Of a stretch of 32,615 nucleotides of DNA, positions 1-9,519 are shown in pieces. The number at the start of each line of letters is the position of its first letter. Position 1 is the stretch's first letter. Under the pieces are notes generated by a model that saw nothing but the letters and a program-made list of their open reading frames with translations, made no database searches and was not told where the DNA came from. The translations under genes and the position numbers were made by a program. This DNA comes from Bacteroidota bacterium (GTDB lineage: Bacteria > Bacteroidota > Bacteroidia > AKYH767-A > JABDAW01), in assembly GCA_013288905.1 (NCBI GenBank), contig JABDAW010000014.1, forward strand, positions 1 through 32,615, in the 5' to 3' direction.

Positions 1-1
1 G

Positions 2-403
2 ATGCTCTTAGATCAACTCCAAGACCAACTCGACATAGAAGAAAGAAAATTCTTCAAACTAATGGAAGCCACCTACAACCATTCAGTAATCTACACCATG
101 AATTCCGAAAAACATTCAAGAGAATTTATCCCGCATATCCGAAATCATATCTATGGCTCCACTACCCATCGCAGATGTTACAGTACATCCGTCAGCTACT
201 CCAAAGATTTCATTTCCTTCACCATGCACCTTATCTCCTGTTATGTAACTCCGGTTCCATTCTATAAAAAATCTGTCCAACTTTCTAAACCTCCAGGATT
301 GCATGGAAAGAAAACTATCAAAGATTTAAAAATAGCTCTGGAATGTAATAGAATGGCAAAACACATCATGAAGCTGATTGCACAGATTGAAAAACTTCAC
401 TGA
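2..403 (+). CDS. hypothetical protein (possibly truncated at window edge)
   Basis: 133-aa ORF with a start at base 2; no recognised domain; an overlapping antisense ORF is also open. Confidence 0.35.
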   Translation: MLLDQLQDQLDIEERKFFKLMEATYNHSVIYTMNSEKHSREFIPHIRNHIYGSTTHRRCYSTSVSYSKDFISFTMHLISCYVTPVPFYKKSVQLSKPPGLHGKKTIKDLKIALECNRMAKHIMKLIAQIEKLH

Positions 404-525
404 TTCCTTCCAGGTATTTTTCTCTCCTTTCAGGTATCTTTCCAGAAGGTTTTTTTCTTTCCTTTAAGTTATATTTCCATAAAACTTTTTCCCTTTCCTT
501 TCAAAAGTATCTCCTTAAATAATTC
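404..525. repeat. degenerate pyrimidine-rich repeat tract (TCCTTTCAGGTATnTTTCC-like)
   Basis: Reiterated ttccaggtattttt / cctttcaggtatctttcc / cctttaagttatatttcc / cctttcaaaagtatctcc. Confidence 0.5.
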
Positions 526-611
526 TATCTTTGCAACTCCATAATAATTAAATAACCCTTGAAGATTTCAAAAAAAATATACCGTAATAAACAAATATAA
601 TTTAATAAAAG

Positions 612-902
612 ATGATAGCGAAACCATTGCAAGTAAAGGCAACCGAGAAGTTAAGTATCTGGTTGGTATATGATGATGGAACACAAGGAACAATAGATTT
701 ATCCTACCTGTCACAAAAGCCTGTTTTCAAGAAATGGGAGAGCGAAGATTTTTTTAATAGCGTAACAATTGACAAAGAAACTTATGCAATTCGATGGGAT
801 GAAATGATTGAACTTTGTCCTGAAAGCCTCTATCTGAAACTTAAAGGCATGACATTTGAAGAATGGAAATCCAAGCAACAAACACATGCCTCAAATCAGT
901 AG
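612..902 (+). CDS. DUF2442-like protein
   Basis: 96-aa ORF; pattern LSIWLVYDDGTQGTIDLSYL...AIRWDEMIELCPESLYLKL resembles DUF2442; followed by a DUF4160-like ORF. Confidence 0.75.
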   Translation: MIAKPLQVKATEKLSIWLVYDDGTQGTIDLSYLSQKPVFKKWESEDFFNSVTIDKETYAIRWDEMIELCPESLYLKLKGMTFEEWKSKQQTHASNQ

Positions 903-1146
903 ATTTTTCGGAATCATAATCTCCATGTATTATGATGACCACTACCCTCCCCATTTTCATGCCTCTTATGGTGAATTCAATGCCGAAATAGGTATTAATG
1001 ATTTAGCAGTAATTGAAGGCAAGCTTCCTTCAAGGGTGTTGGGTTTAGTGATTGAATGGGCTTCTCAACATAAAGAAGAACTTTTAGACAATTGGACAAG
1101 GATAGAAAAGGGTGTTGCTATTGAAAAGATAACACCTTTAGATTAA
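886..1146 (+). CDS. DUF4160-like protein
   Basis: MPQISRFFGIIISMYYDDHYPPHFHASYGEFNAEI resembles DUF4160; internal ATG at 886 preferred over 856 because MPxISRFFG is the usual N-terminus; overlaps upstream CDS by 17 nt. Confidence 0.8.
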   Translation: MPQISRFFGIIISMYYDDHYPPHFHASYGEFNAEIGINDLAVIEGKLPSRVLGLVIEWASQHKEELLDNWTRIEKGVAIEKITPLD

Positions 1147-1149
1147 TTC

Positions 1150-1300
1150 CAAAAGGTATATTTCCTGAAAGGTATCCCCCTTTCCTTTCAGATATCCCTA
1201 TGACTTCAATTTTTTTTCGCAAGTTTTCCTCCCCGATTTTTCCTCTAAAATAACCATTTCCTTTCAAGTATTTTTCCTTCTTTGAAAGTATTTGATGATG
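1150..1300. repeat. degenerate repeat tract related to 404-525
   Basis: Contains ttcctgaaaggtat, ctttcctttcagatatccc, atttcctttcaagtatttttcc, ctttgaaagtattt. Confidence 0.45.
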
Positions 1301-1516
1301 AAGAAATTTTCCTGTAAAGCCATAAAAGCGATGCCAACATCCCAAATTAAGAGATTTTCCTTGATTCACATTCCAAAATTTTTGACCCTTTGAAAAGTTT
1401 TTCTTTTGAATGGAATCCCTTGCAGTATGGGCATTTTGGAATGATAGACAATAATTACCAACAATCAAATGTTCATAAAAAATTTAAATGTGTTGTTTTG
1501 TTATAATTTATTTTTG

Positions 1517-1524
1517 TAATTTTG
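1517..1524 (+). promoter_or_regulatory. putative Bacteroidota -7 element (TAnnTTTG)
   Basis: TAATTTTG 33 nt upstream of ATG at 1558; AT-rich context so chance match is possible. Confidence 0.4.
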
Positions 1525-1557
1525 TAATCTTATTCCTCAAAATTTTTCACCATTTAT

Positions 1558-2583
1558 ATGTTACCTAAAACCTTTGCAAGCGATAATTATTCCGGTGTTC
1601 ATCCAGAAATAATGGATGCTCTCATTAGTTGTAATGAAGGGCATGCAAGGTCTTATGGTAATGATGAATACACAATAAAAGCAATTCAAACATTTAAGAA
1701 ATTTTTTGGAGATGAAATTGATGTTTGTTTTGTTTTCAATGGAACAGGTGCAAATGTTCTTGGGCTAAGTTCGATGACAGATTCATACAATGCCGTTCTT
1801 TGCGCGAATACTTCTCATGTTTATGTTGATGAATCTACTGCCCCTGAAAAATTTACAGGTTGTAGGTTTATTCCTCTTGATACTATCAATGGGAAGATGT
1901 CAGTAGAAGAGATTGAGAAAAAGATAAAGCGAATTGGAGATGAGCATCATCCTCAAGTTAAGGTTTTATCTTTAGCACAAACAACTGAATACGGAACAGT
2001 TTATGACATTGATGAATTAAAAGCAATTTCTTCGTGTTTAAAAAAGCATGGTTTATTTCTTCATATGGATGGGGCAAGAATTTTTAATGCTGCTGTGGCT
2101 TTAAATTGCGATTTAAAGGAATTTACTAAAGATGTTGGAGTAGATGTACTGTCTTTTGGTGGGACAAAGAACGGAATGATGTTCGGAGAAGCTGTTGTTT
2201 TTCTAAACAATAAATTTTCAGAAAGTAGAAAATTCAGACAAAAACAAAGTATGCAACTCTCTTCAAAAATGAGATTTATTGCAGCACAGTTTGATGCTCT
2301 TTTGAATAATAACCTATGGTATAGAAATGCTTCACATGCTAACAACATGGCAAAACTACTTGCCAAAAAGTTGGAAATGATTCCAGAAGTTATAATTACC
2401 AAACCTGTTCAAGCAAATGTTGTGTTTGCTATCTTACCAAAAGAGTTTATTTCTAAATTACAGGAACTAGCTTTTTTTTATGTTTGGGATGATAAAATGA
2501 ATGAAGTGAGACTGATGTGCTCTTTTGATACAAATGAAGATGAGATAAATAATTTTATTGAATCTTTTAAAGATTTTAATTAA
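1558..2583 (+). CDS. low-specificity L-threonine aldolase / beta-eliminating lyase (PLP-dependent)
   Basis: 341 aa; FASDNYSGVHPEIMDAL, YGNDEYT, HMDGARIFNA, SFGGTKNGMMFGEAVVF (PLP lysine) as in threonine aldolases. Confidence 0.9.
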   Translation: MLPKTFASDNYSGVHPEIMDALISCNEGHARSYGNDEYTIKAIQTFKKFFGDEIDVCFVFNGTGANVLGLSSMTDSYNAVLCANTSHVYVDESTAPEKFTGCRFIPLDTINGKMSVEEIEKKIKRIGDEHHPQVKVLSLAQTTEYGTVYDIDELKAISSCLKKHGLFLHMDGARIFNAAVALNCDLKEFTKDVGVDVLSFGGTKNGMMFGEAVVFLNNKFSESRKFRQKQSMQLSSKMRFIAAQFDALLNNNLWYRNASHANNMAKLLAKKLEMIPEVIITKPVQANVVFAILPKEFISKLQELAFFYVWDDKMNEVRLMCSFDTNEDEINNFIESFKDFN

Positions 2584-2623
2584 AAAAATTATAACTAAAT
2601 TAATGTTTTAATCCTTACTAAAA

Positions 2624-3490
2624 ATGGCTGTTAATTTTAAAAATTTTACAAACTATTTTGGAAATGATATTCATACTGCAATATCATTACTTGTGGGATA
2701 TCTTGCTATAATATTTTCCCTTTTTGAACATGTAATATCTAAATTTATTCCAATTGAAAAATTCGATTTAGGAATTTTATTATTATTTGCAATTATGGGA
2801 TTAATATTAGTCGGTCTAGGAGAAGAAATGAAAAAAAGTAAAAAAAATCAAGATCAAGTAAAAAATATTGAAATTAAATTTGATCAATCATTTGAATCGT
2901 TAAAACTACTTATTGATTCATATGGAAACCTCTTTAAAGAATTAAAAAATCATATTTCGGCATATGAACTAATTCATGGACTTGATAACATTACTTTGAA
3001 AGCTAAGGAAGGAATTGAAACTGCAAAACGTGAAATAAGAGCAACAAGTTTTATATGTGCTGATCAGGATGTTGGAGAAGCATATTTTAAGGAATTAGCA
3101 AAAAAAATTAAAAGTGGGACAGTATCCTATTATTGTTGCTTTGATTCAAAATATGACTTTACAATGAGAAAAAAAATTTTCCAAGAACTTAATTTTGTAC
3201 AAGCAGACTATAAGAAAATGCATTATTATAAATTTAACCTTCTTGCATCCTTTCATTTTGACTTTATTTTGATAGATGATCAAATTGCATTTATTGCTTT
3301 TCCAAATATTAAGGATGAAAAGGAAATGAATTTGATGATAAAGGTGGAAGCAAATAGTAAACAAAATAAAGAATTAATAAAAGGTCTTATTGCGTGGTAT
3401 GAAAGTTTACAGAAAATCCAAATTGAAGATACTCAAGAGTTTTATGATACATGGACAATAAAACAGATTTATAAAGATAAACGCTTGTAA
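2624..3490 (+). CDS. membrane protein: two N-terminal TM helices plus cytoplasmic domain, possibly PLD-like
   Basis: 288 aa; hydrophobic helices (HTAISLLVGYLAIIFSLF, LGILLLFAIMGLILVGL), then coiled region and a mixed alpha/beta domain; no catalytic HKD motif seen. Confidence 0.6.
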   Translation: MAVNFKNFTNYFGNDIHTAISLLVGYLAIIFSLFEHVISKFIPIEKFDLGILLLFAIMGLILVGLGEEMKKSKKNQDQVKNIEIKFDQSFESLKLLIDSYGNLFKELKNHISAYELIHGLDNITLKAKEGIETAKREIRATSFICADQDVGEAYFKELAKKIKSGTVSYYCCFDSKYDFTMRKKIFQELNFVQADYKKMHYYKFNLLASFHFDFILIDDQIAFIAFPNIKDEKEMNLMIKVEANSKQNKELIKGLIAWYESLQKIQIEDTQEFYDTWTIKQIYKDKRL

Positions 3491-3534
3491 GGACAATTGA
3501 AGAAAATTTATTGCTGATGAATAATAAATCATAT

Positions 3535-3607
3535 GGTGACGTAGCTCAGTTGGTAGAGCAAAGGACTGAAAATCCTTGTGTCGGCGGTTCGATTCCGCCC
3601 ATCACCA
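3535..3607 (+). tRNA. tRNA-Phe (GAA)
   Basis: GGTGACGTAGCTCAGTTGGTAGAGCAAAGGACTGAAAATCCTTGTGTCGGCGGTTCGATTCCGCCCATCACCA folds as cloverleaf; anticodon loop CTGAAAA; one C-A mismatch in acceptor stem. Confidence 0.95.
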
Positions 3608-3632
3608 CAAATTAGATAAAAGAAAAAGAATA

Positions 3633-6026
3633 ATGGAAACGAAAATTGATTTTAGTAAATTTAAAAACGAATCTTTCTTTCAAAAGTTGAAAGAGTTTGC
3701 TAGCAAGCCTCCCAAGAAAGATTTGGTGTATGTATTCTTTGGAGGTACTGGTGCTGTAGGCGGGCAGGCTGTAATTGAGATTATTCAAGCATTTGACTTT
3801 ATTGTTTCTGTTAATCCTTCTTGGATTGAAAGTAAACCACTTTTACTTGCGACTGGATTAAGCAAACCTGAAATAGATCGATTCAAAATGAAACTTGAAA
3901 AGGCTTTTGTTTCTGAAAATGGACATGGATTTGAGATGTTTGAAGGAGTTGATAATAGTGCAACCTTAACATTAAAAAGAAAATCAGGAATATCAATTGA
4001 ATTTCATGAATTGGTTGCAAAGCCTACATTTAGTATTGATTTAGTTGAGAAAATAAACGGTAAAAATAAGAATGAAATAAAGGAGTTTTTAAATTCATTA
4101 CCTTCAGTTATTAACTCACCTTTTGAATCGTTTTTGAAAAATTATATTGAAAGAAACAAATTTGATAGTGATTTTAGATTTCAAACTGTTATTTCTGGTA
4201 TCCCAATTCCCTCGGTAGCTGCATATAGTTTTGGAAGTGAAATTGATAAAATTCTCGTAAGTATAGGAGTGAAAAATAATGACCCCAATAAAGAAATCGA
4301 AAGGGCTATTAATGTAAAAATTTTACATGGATTCGCAAATGATTTCGGACAGATAAAAAACAATTTAGCTTATGAAGTGTTAATAGCTCACACTACTTCT
4401 GTAGGTGGTATGTACACTATTGCAGAAGAGGGAAAACCTGTAATTAATTTAGGATATGCACATAGTGCCATGGATGATTTCTTAGTTGAAAAGCAATTTT
4501 ATGCTGAAAATTTGACGGAAAAATATTCTGAACTTGGATTAAAAGTATTAATAACTGCTGCTGCTATTGGTATTGATTCTATTTCAATCAATGAAACATT
4601 GCCAATGAAAAAAAGTATCTTCAAGAAATATAAATCAGCTGAAATGAATGGAAATTTGCCTTATGATTCAAGTAATTTAGTTGAAGAATCAATTGCTATT
4701 TTTCAACCTAAATCTATTGCATTTACTAATAAAGAAAGTGGCATTGAAAATTCAGATAAGATAAATTTTGAGGCTTTTAATGCAGGAACTGTAAGACCTG
4801 AATTTGCTTTAAGAAGTGGTGAAAATGGAATGTTTTCCTTAGATAATGCTTATGCTCTCTATTTAAACATGAAAGTTGCATCCCAGGAAGAGTTGTCGCA
4901 TATTTTGGTATTTAATGCTTTGTTTGGAGATGATAAGCAACGCCCGTGGTTTGAAAATGGAATTTGTTATCAAACTGAAACAGAAAATGCAACTATTGTA
5001 TTTTCCTTGTTAAATAATTATCCTAAATTCAGAAAATATCAGACTTCAGGATTTACACCAAAAGCACTCCAGGATTTAGGTTCTGCTAAACATCAATGCG
5101 AATTGCATACAGTTGGGCTTTATATGCTTTTACATAAACTGAAATCATTAGATACTGATATTTTAATTGAAAAGGTAACTACTCATTACAGCGAAAACGA
5201 TGTATTAAAGTTTGTTGATAACTATACCCCACAACTAACTATTGAGAATATTATCGGATATGACCCTATACAAAAAGCAAAAGAATTTTCGACCTTAATA
5301 ACAATAAATTCATTAGATGAATTAATATCATTTTTTGGTTTTAATGGGGATATTAAAAATGATTTTATTAAAACCTTTTTAACTAACCTATTAAAGATAA
5401 TTAAGCAAACTATCTATACTATTACCTCTTTAGGAACTCCAATCGTTTATCTTGACAAAGAAGAAGTGAGGATTTTAATTGGACCATTTTGTGCAGCTAT
5501 TGAAGGAGCTGACAGCGGGGTAATAAGCCATAATAATTCTTTATTACAATATATTAAGGATAGTGCAAAAAAATCTAATCTTGATTTTAATAATTATTTT
5601 GAATGGGTTGTTGCTAACTCTGGTTTTATTGATTTGAGACCTCAAGCAACAATAACAACTGCAAAGAATTTAAAAACTGGGCTGAATGATAAAATTTGGA
5701 TTGTTCAAAAAGGTAATGACTTTCGAATCAGTATTAATTCAATTAAGAATGAGAATAACTTAAGTTCATCAAATGGTTATTTTACAAGCAGTGGAGTAGT
5801 TGCATTTATTGGGAGGATAACAGGACTTTACGAACAACTTAAAGATTTTGATATTTCACTAGGGACATTAAATAATTGGAAGGCATTATTTCCTATTGAT
5901 TCAAATGAACAACATCCTGTTATCCCAGGCTTAATTGAAGCTATGAGAATGTACACAGAGGGACTTGGAAAAGTTACAGGATTTGAATTACTTTATCCTG
6001 GATTTGGATATTTCCAAAATAAATAA
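3633..6026 (+). CDS. large uncharacterised protein with N-terminal GGTGAVGG dinucleotide-binding-like motif
   Basis: 797 aa from ATG at 3633 (the track start at 3576 lies inside the tRNA); VYVFFGGTGAVGGQAV Rossmann-like glycine motif. Confidence 0.85.
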   Translation: METKIDFSKFKNESFFQKLKEFASKPPKKDLVYVFFGGTGAVGGQAVIEIIQAFDFIVSVNPSWIESKPLLLATGLSKPEIDRFKMKLEKAFVSENGHGFEMFEGVDNSATLTLKRKSGISIEFHELVAKPTFSIDLVEKINGKNKNEIKEFLNSLPSVINSPFESFLKNYIERNKFDSDFRFQTVISGIPIPSVAAYSFGSEIDKILVSIGVKNNDPNKEIERAINVKILHGFANDFGQIKNNLAYEVLIAHTTSVGGMYTIAEEGKPVINLGYAHSAMDDFLVEKQFYAENLTEKYSELGLKVLITAAAIGIDSISINETLPMKKSIFKKYKSAEMNGNLPYDSSNLVEESIAIFQPKSIAFTNKESGIENSDKINFEAFNAGTVRPEFALRSGENGMFSLDNAYALYLNMKVASQEELSHILVFNALFGDDKQRPWFENGICYQTETENATIVFSLLNNYPKFRKYQTSGFTPKALQDLGSAKHQCELHTVGLYMLLHKLKSLDTDILIEKVTTHYSENDVLKFVDNYTPQLTIENIIGYDPIQKAKEFSTLITINSLDELISFFGFNGDIKNDFIKTFLTNLLKIIKQTIYTITSLGTPIVYLDKEEVRILIGPFCAAIEGADSGVISHNNSLLQYIKDSAKKSNLDFNNYFEWVVANSGFIDLRPQATITTAKNLKTGLNDKIWIVQKGNDFRISINSIKNENNLSSSNGYFTSSGVVAFIGRITGLYEQLKDFDISLGTLNNWKALFPIDSNEQHPVIPGLIEAMRMYTEGLGKVTGFELLYPGFGYFQNK

Positions 6027-6047
6027 AATTTATTAATAAAACAAATA

Positions 6048-8477
6048 ATGAAGATTAGTTATAACTGGCTTAAGGAATATCTTGATTTCAATATTTCACC
6101 AAAAGAAATTGGAGAGGTCTTAACAGATTGTGGATTGGAGGTAGAGGAAATAAAAACATTTGAAAGCATATCAGGTGGATTAGAAGGAATAGTAATTGGA
6201 GAGATTAAGGAATTAATAAAACATTCAAATGCTGAAAAACTTTCTATTACCAAAGTTGATGTTGGGGAAATTGATTTACTACAAATTGTCTGTGGTGCTT
6301 CAAATATTAAAGTTGGGCAAAAGGTCGCAGTTGCTTTGATTGGTTCTACAATCAATCATATTAATGGTGAAAAATTAAATATTAAAAAGGCAAAAATCAA
6401 AGGTGTAGAAAGTTTTGGGATGATTTGCGCTGAAGATGAATTAGGATTAGGAATGAACCATGAAGGAATTTTGGAATTACCTCCTGATGTAAAAATTGGT
6501 ACTAATGCATCCGATTATTATAAAATAGAAAGAGATTTTGTTTTTGAGATAGGTTTAACACCAAATAGAGGAGATGCAAATTCACATATTGGTGTTGCAC
6601 GCGATCTTTACGCTGCTTTAAATATTAACAGTAACACAAATGTAAAATTTACCAAACCTGATTTATCAGGTTTTAAAATTGATAATACTAACAGAACTAT
6701 ATCAGTTGAAGTATTAGATTCAGTAGCATGTCCAAGATATTCAGGTATTACAATTTCTAATGTTACTATAAAAGAATCTCCAGATTGGCTAAAAAATAAA
6801 TTAAAAGCAATAGGTGTTCGTTCTATTAACAATGTGGTTGACATTACTAATTACTTGCTTCATGAATATGGACAGCCACTACATGCTTTTGATGCCGATA
6901 AAATTCGAGGTTCAAAAATAGTGGTGAGACAAGAAAAGCAAAATACTTCATTTAAAACTCTTGATGGGAACGAAATAAAACTTAATGCCGATGATCTTAT
7001 CATTTGTGATGCAATTGGTGGAATGTGTATTGCCGGTGTTTATGGTGGATTTGAAAGTGGAATAAATTCAGAAACTACAAAGAATATTTTCTTAGAAAGT
7101 GCTTATTTTAATCCTACTACTATTCGTAAAACTTCAATATCTCATAATTTAAGAACTGATGCAGCCTTGCACTTTGAGAAAGCATGTGACCCCAACATAA
7201 CTGTAGATGTATTAAAACGAGCAGCTATTCTTATTAAAGAAATAGCAGGTGGTGAAATTTCATCAGAAATCATAGATGTTTATCCTAACCCAATTGAAGG
7301 TTTTAGATTCTCTATTTCTTATGATAGAATTATGCAACTTAGTGGATTTCCTATCGAAAAGGAAATCATTAAAAAGATCTTAAACTACCTTGAAGTTATA
7401 ATCGAAAAAGAAGAGTCTGGTAGGCTTGATATTTTAGTGCCAGCCTTTAAAAATGATGTTCGGCGAGAAGCGGACATAGTTGAGGAAATTTTAAGAATTT
7501 ATGGCTACAATAATATTGAACTCACTGATGAGCTTTCGTCAGCATATTTACCAAAAATAAATTTCAATCATTATTATTTTAAACAATTTGAAACTTCAAA
7601 ACTTTTATCTGGAAATGGATTTCAAGAAATCATCTGCAACTCTTTAACAAATCTTTCAGAACTAAAAAATTATTTTGAGCCTTCGAATAATGTTACTGTA
7701 CTAAATTCGAAAAGTGTGGATTTGGATACCCTACGGAGAAGCCTATTAATTTCAGGACTTGAAGCCATTTCCTTTAATATCAAGCATAAACATTCAAACC
7801 TTAAATTCTTTGAATTTGGTAAAGTTTATGAAAAGGTAAACTCTGATTTGAAGGAAGAAAGAATCTTAAGTTTAATGATTACTGGGAACATAAATGAAGA
7901 AAGTTGGTATTCAAAAAACAAGAACGCAGATTTATTTAAACTGCTTTCAATCATTAAAAAAATCCTAACGAAACATGGTATAGAATATACAATAATTAAA
8001 GTTGCTAATAGTCTTTTTCATTATTGTTTAGAATTAAGAGATAAAAGCAACAATGTATTAGGTATTGTTGGCTTAGTTACAGATGATCTCAACAATAAGT
8101 ATGATATAAAAAAAGAAGTTTTTTATGCCGAGTTAAATTGGGATATAATCCTTTCACTCAAAGGTAAACTATCTGTATATAAAGAAATTGTAAAATTTCC
8201 TGAAGTTAGAAGAGACTTATCTTTAATCATAGATAAAAAAGTTACCTATGATGAGATTAAATGTTTGATTTTTGAAAAGTCCGATAAGCTAATTAAAGAA
8301 CTAAATATTTTTGACATCTATGAAAGCGAATCATTAGGAATTGGCAAAAAGTCTTATTCTTTGTCAGTCATTCTTCAAAGCGATATGAAAACATTGACAG
8401 TAGAGGATATTGATAAAGTCATGAACAATCTTATTAATAAGCTCGAATTAAAACTTAATGCAACTATTAGAAAATAA
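6048..8477 (+). CDS. pheT: phenylalanine--tRNA ligase beta subunit
   Basis: 809 aa; MKISYNWLKEYLDFNISPKEIGEVLTDCGLEVE, tRNA-binding domain, FEIGLTPNRGDANSHIGVARDLYA, C-terminal FPEVRRDLSLIIDKKVTYDEI. Confidence 0.98.
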   Translation: MKISYNWLKEYLDFNISPKEIGEVLTDCGLEVEEIKTFESISGGLEGIVIGEIKELIKHSNAEKLSITKVDVGEIDLLQIVCGASNIKVGQKVAVALIGSTINHINGEKLNIKKAKIKGVESFGMICAEDELGLGMNHEGILELPPDVKIGTNASDYYKIERDFVFEIGLTPNRGDANSHIGVARDLYAALNINSNTNVKFTKPDLSGFKIDNTNRTISVEVLDSVACPRYSGITISNVTIKESPDWLKNKLKAIGVRSINNVVDITNYLLHEYGQPLHAFDADKIRGSKIVVRQEKQNTSFKTLDGNEIKLNADDLIICDAIGGMCIAGVYGGFESGINSETTKNIFLESAYFNPTTIRKTSISHNLRTDAALHFEKACDPNITVDVLKRAAILIKEIAGGEISSEIIDVYPNPIEGFRFSISYDRIMQLSGFPIEKEIIKKILNYLEVIIEKEESGRLDILVPAFKNDVRREADIVEEILRIYGYNNIELTDELSSAYLPKINFNHYYFKQFETSKLLSGNGFQEIICNSLTNLSELKNYFEPSNNVTVLNSKSVDLDTLRRSLLISGLEAISFNIKHKHSNLKFFEFGKVYEKVNSDLKEERILSLMITGNINEESWYSKNKNADLFKLLSIIKKILTKHGIEYTIIKVANSLFHYCLELRDKSNNVLGIVGLVTDDLNNKYDIKKEVFYAELNWDIILSLKGKLSVYKEIVKFPEVRRDLSLIIDKKVTYDEIKCLIFEKSDKLIKELNIFDIYESESLGIGKKSYSLSVILQSDMKTLTVEDIDKVMNNLINKLELKLNATIRK

Positions 8478-8489
8478 AAGATTAAAACC

Positions 8490-9518
8490 ATGAAAAATCA
8501 AATAGAATCATTACAAAAAGAGATAGATGATTTCCGAATAAACGATAATCAAACTCTCGAAAAATATAGAATAGAATTTCTAAGCAAAAATGGAAAAGTT
8601 CAAAAATTATTTGATGATTTTAAAAGTGTGTCTATTGATCAAAAAAGGGAAATTGGACAAAAACTCAATCTCTTAAAAACTGTTTCTGAAAATAAATATA
8701 ATGAGTCGAAAGAAGCGATTATAAAAACCACATCAAATATAGGAATAGAAGTCCCTGACTTCTCTTTACCTGAAATTCCAAATGAAGATGGGACAATACA
8801 TCCACTATCACAAGTTCTTGAAAAAATAATAAAAATATTTTCTGGTATCGGTTACGATTTGTCTGATGGTCCTGAAATTGAGGATGATTGGCATAATTTT
8901 ACAGCCTTAAACTTCCCTCCCAACCACCCCGCACGAGAAATGCAGGATAGCTTTTTTATTAATAAAAATCCTGATATATTACTTAGAACTCACACATCAA
9001 ATGCACAGGTTAGGATTATGGAATCAGGAAAAATGCCAATAAGAATTATCTCCCCTGGAAGAGTTTACAGGAATGAAGTTATTTCAGCAAGAGCACATTG
9101 CCTATTTCATCAGGTTGAAGGTCTATATATAAATAAAAATGTTAGCTTTAAAGAACTAAAAGATACCATTTATTACTTTGTAAAAGCTATGTTTGGAGAT
9201 AATACAAAAGTTAGATTCAGACCATCATTTTTCCCATTTACTGAACCAAGTGCAGAAGTGGATATCTCATGTTTGATTTGTCATGGTAAGGGTTGTAATG
9301 TTTGTAAATATTCAGGTTGGGTTGAAATTATGGGTTGTGGCATGGTAGATACACAAGTTCTTGAAAATTGTAATATTAATCCAAATGAATTTTCAGGTTT
9401 TGCATTTGGCATGGGTTTAGAAAGGATAACAATGCTCCATTATCAAATTAAGGATTTAAGATTATTTTTTGAGAATGATGTCAGGTTTTTACGACAATTT
9501 CAAAATCAAAACATTTAG
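8490..9518 (+). CDS. pheS: phenylalanine--tRNA ligase alpha subunit
   Basis: 342 aa; HPLSQVLEKIIKIFSGIGYDLSDGPEIEDDWHNFTALNFPPNHPAREMQDSF, LLRTHTSNAQVRIM, FAFGMGLERITMLHYQIKDLRLFFENDVRFLRQF. Confidence 0.98.
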   Translation: MKNQIESLQKEIDDFRINDNQTLEKYRIEFLSKNGKVQKLFDDFKSVSIDQKREIGQKLNLLKTVSENKYNESKEAIIKTTSNIGIEVPDFSLPEIPNEDGTIHPLSQVLEKIIKIFSGIGYDLSDGPEIEDDWHNFTALNFPPNHPAREMQDSFFINKNPDILLRTHTSNAQVRIMESGKMPIRIISPGRVYRNEVISARAHCLFHQVEGLYINKNVSFKELKDTIYYFVKAMFGDNTKVRFRPSFFPFTEPSAEVDISCLICHGKGCNVCKYSGWVEIMGCGMVDTQVLENCNINPNEFSGFAFGMGLERITMLHYQIKDLRLFFENDVRFLRQFQNQNI

Positions 9519-9519
9519 G

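Noticed and set aside
1118-1468. 116-aa minus ORF (ERKGGYLSGNIPFG)
   Set aside because: Translation of the degenerate pyrimidine-rich repeats.
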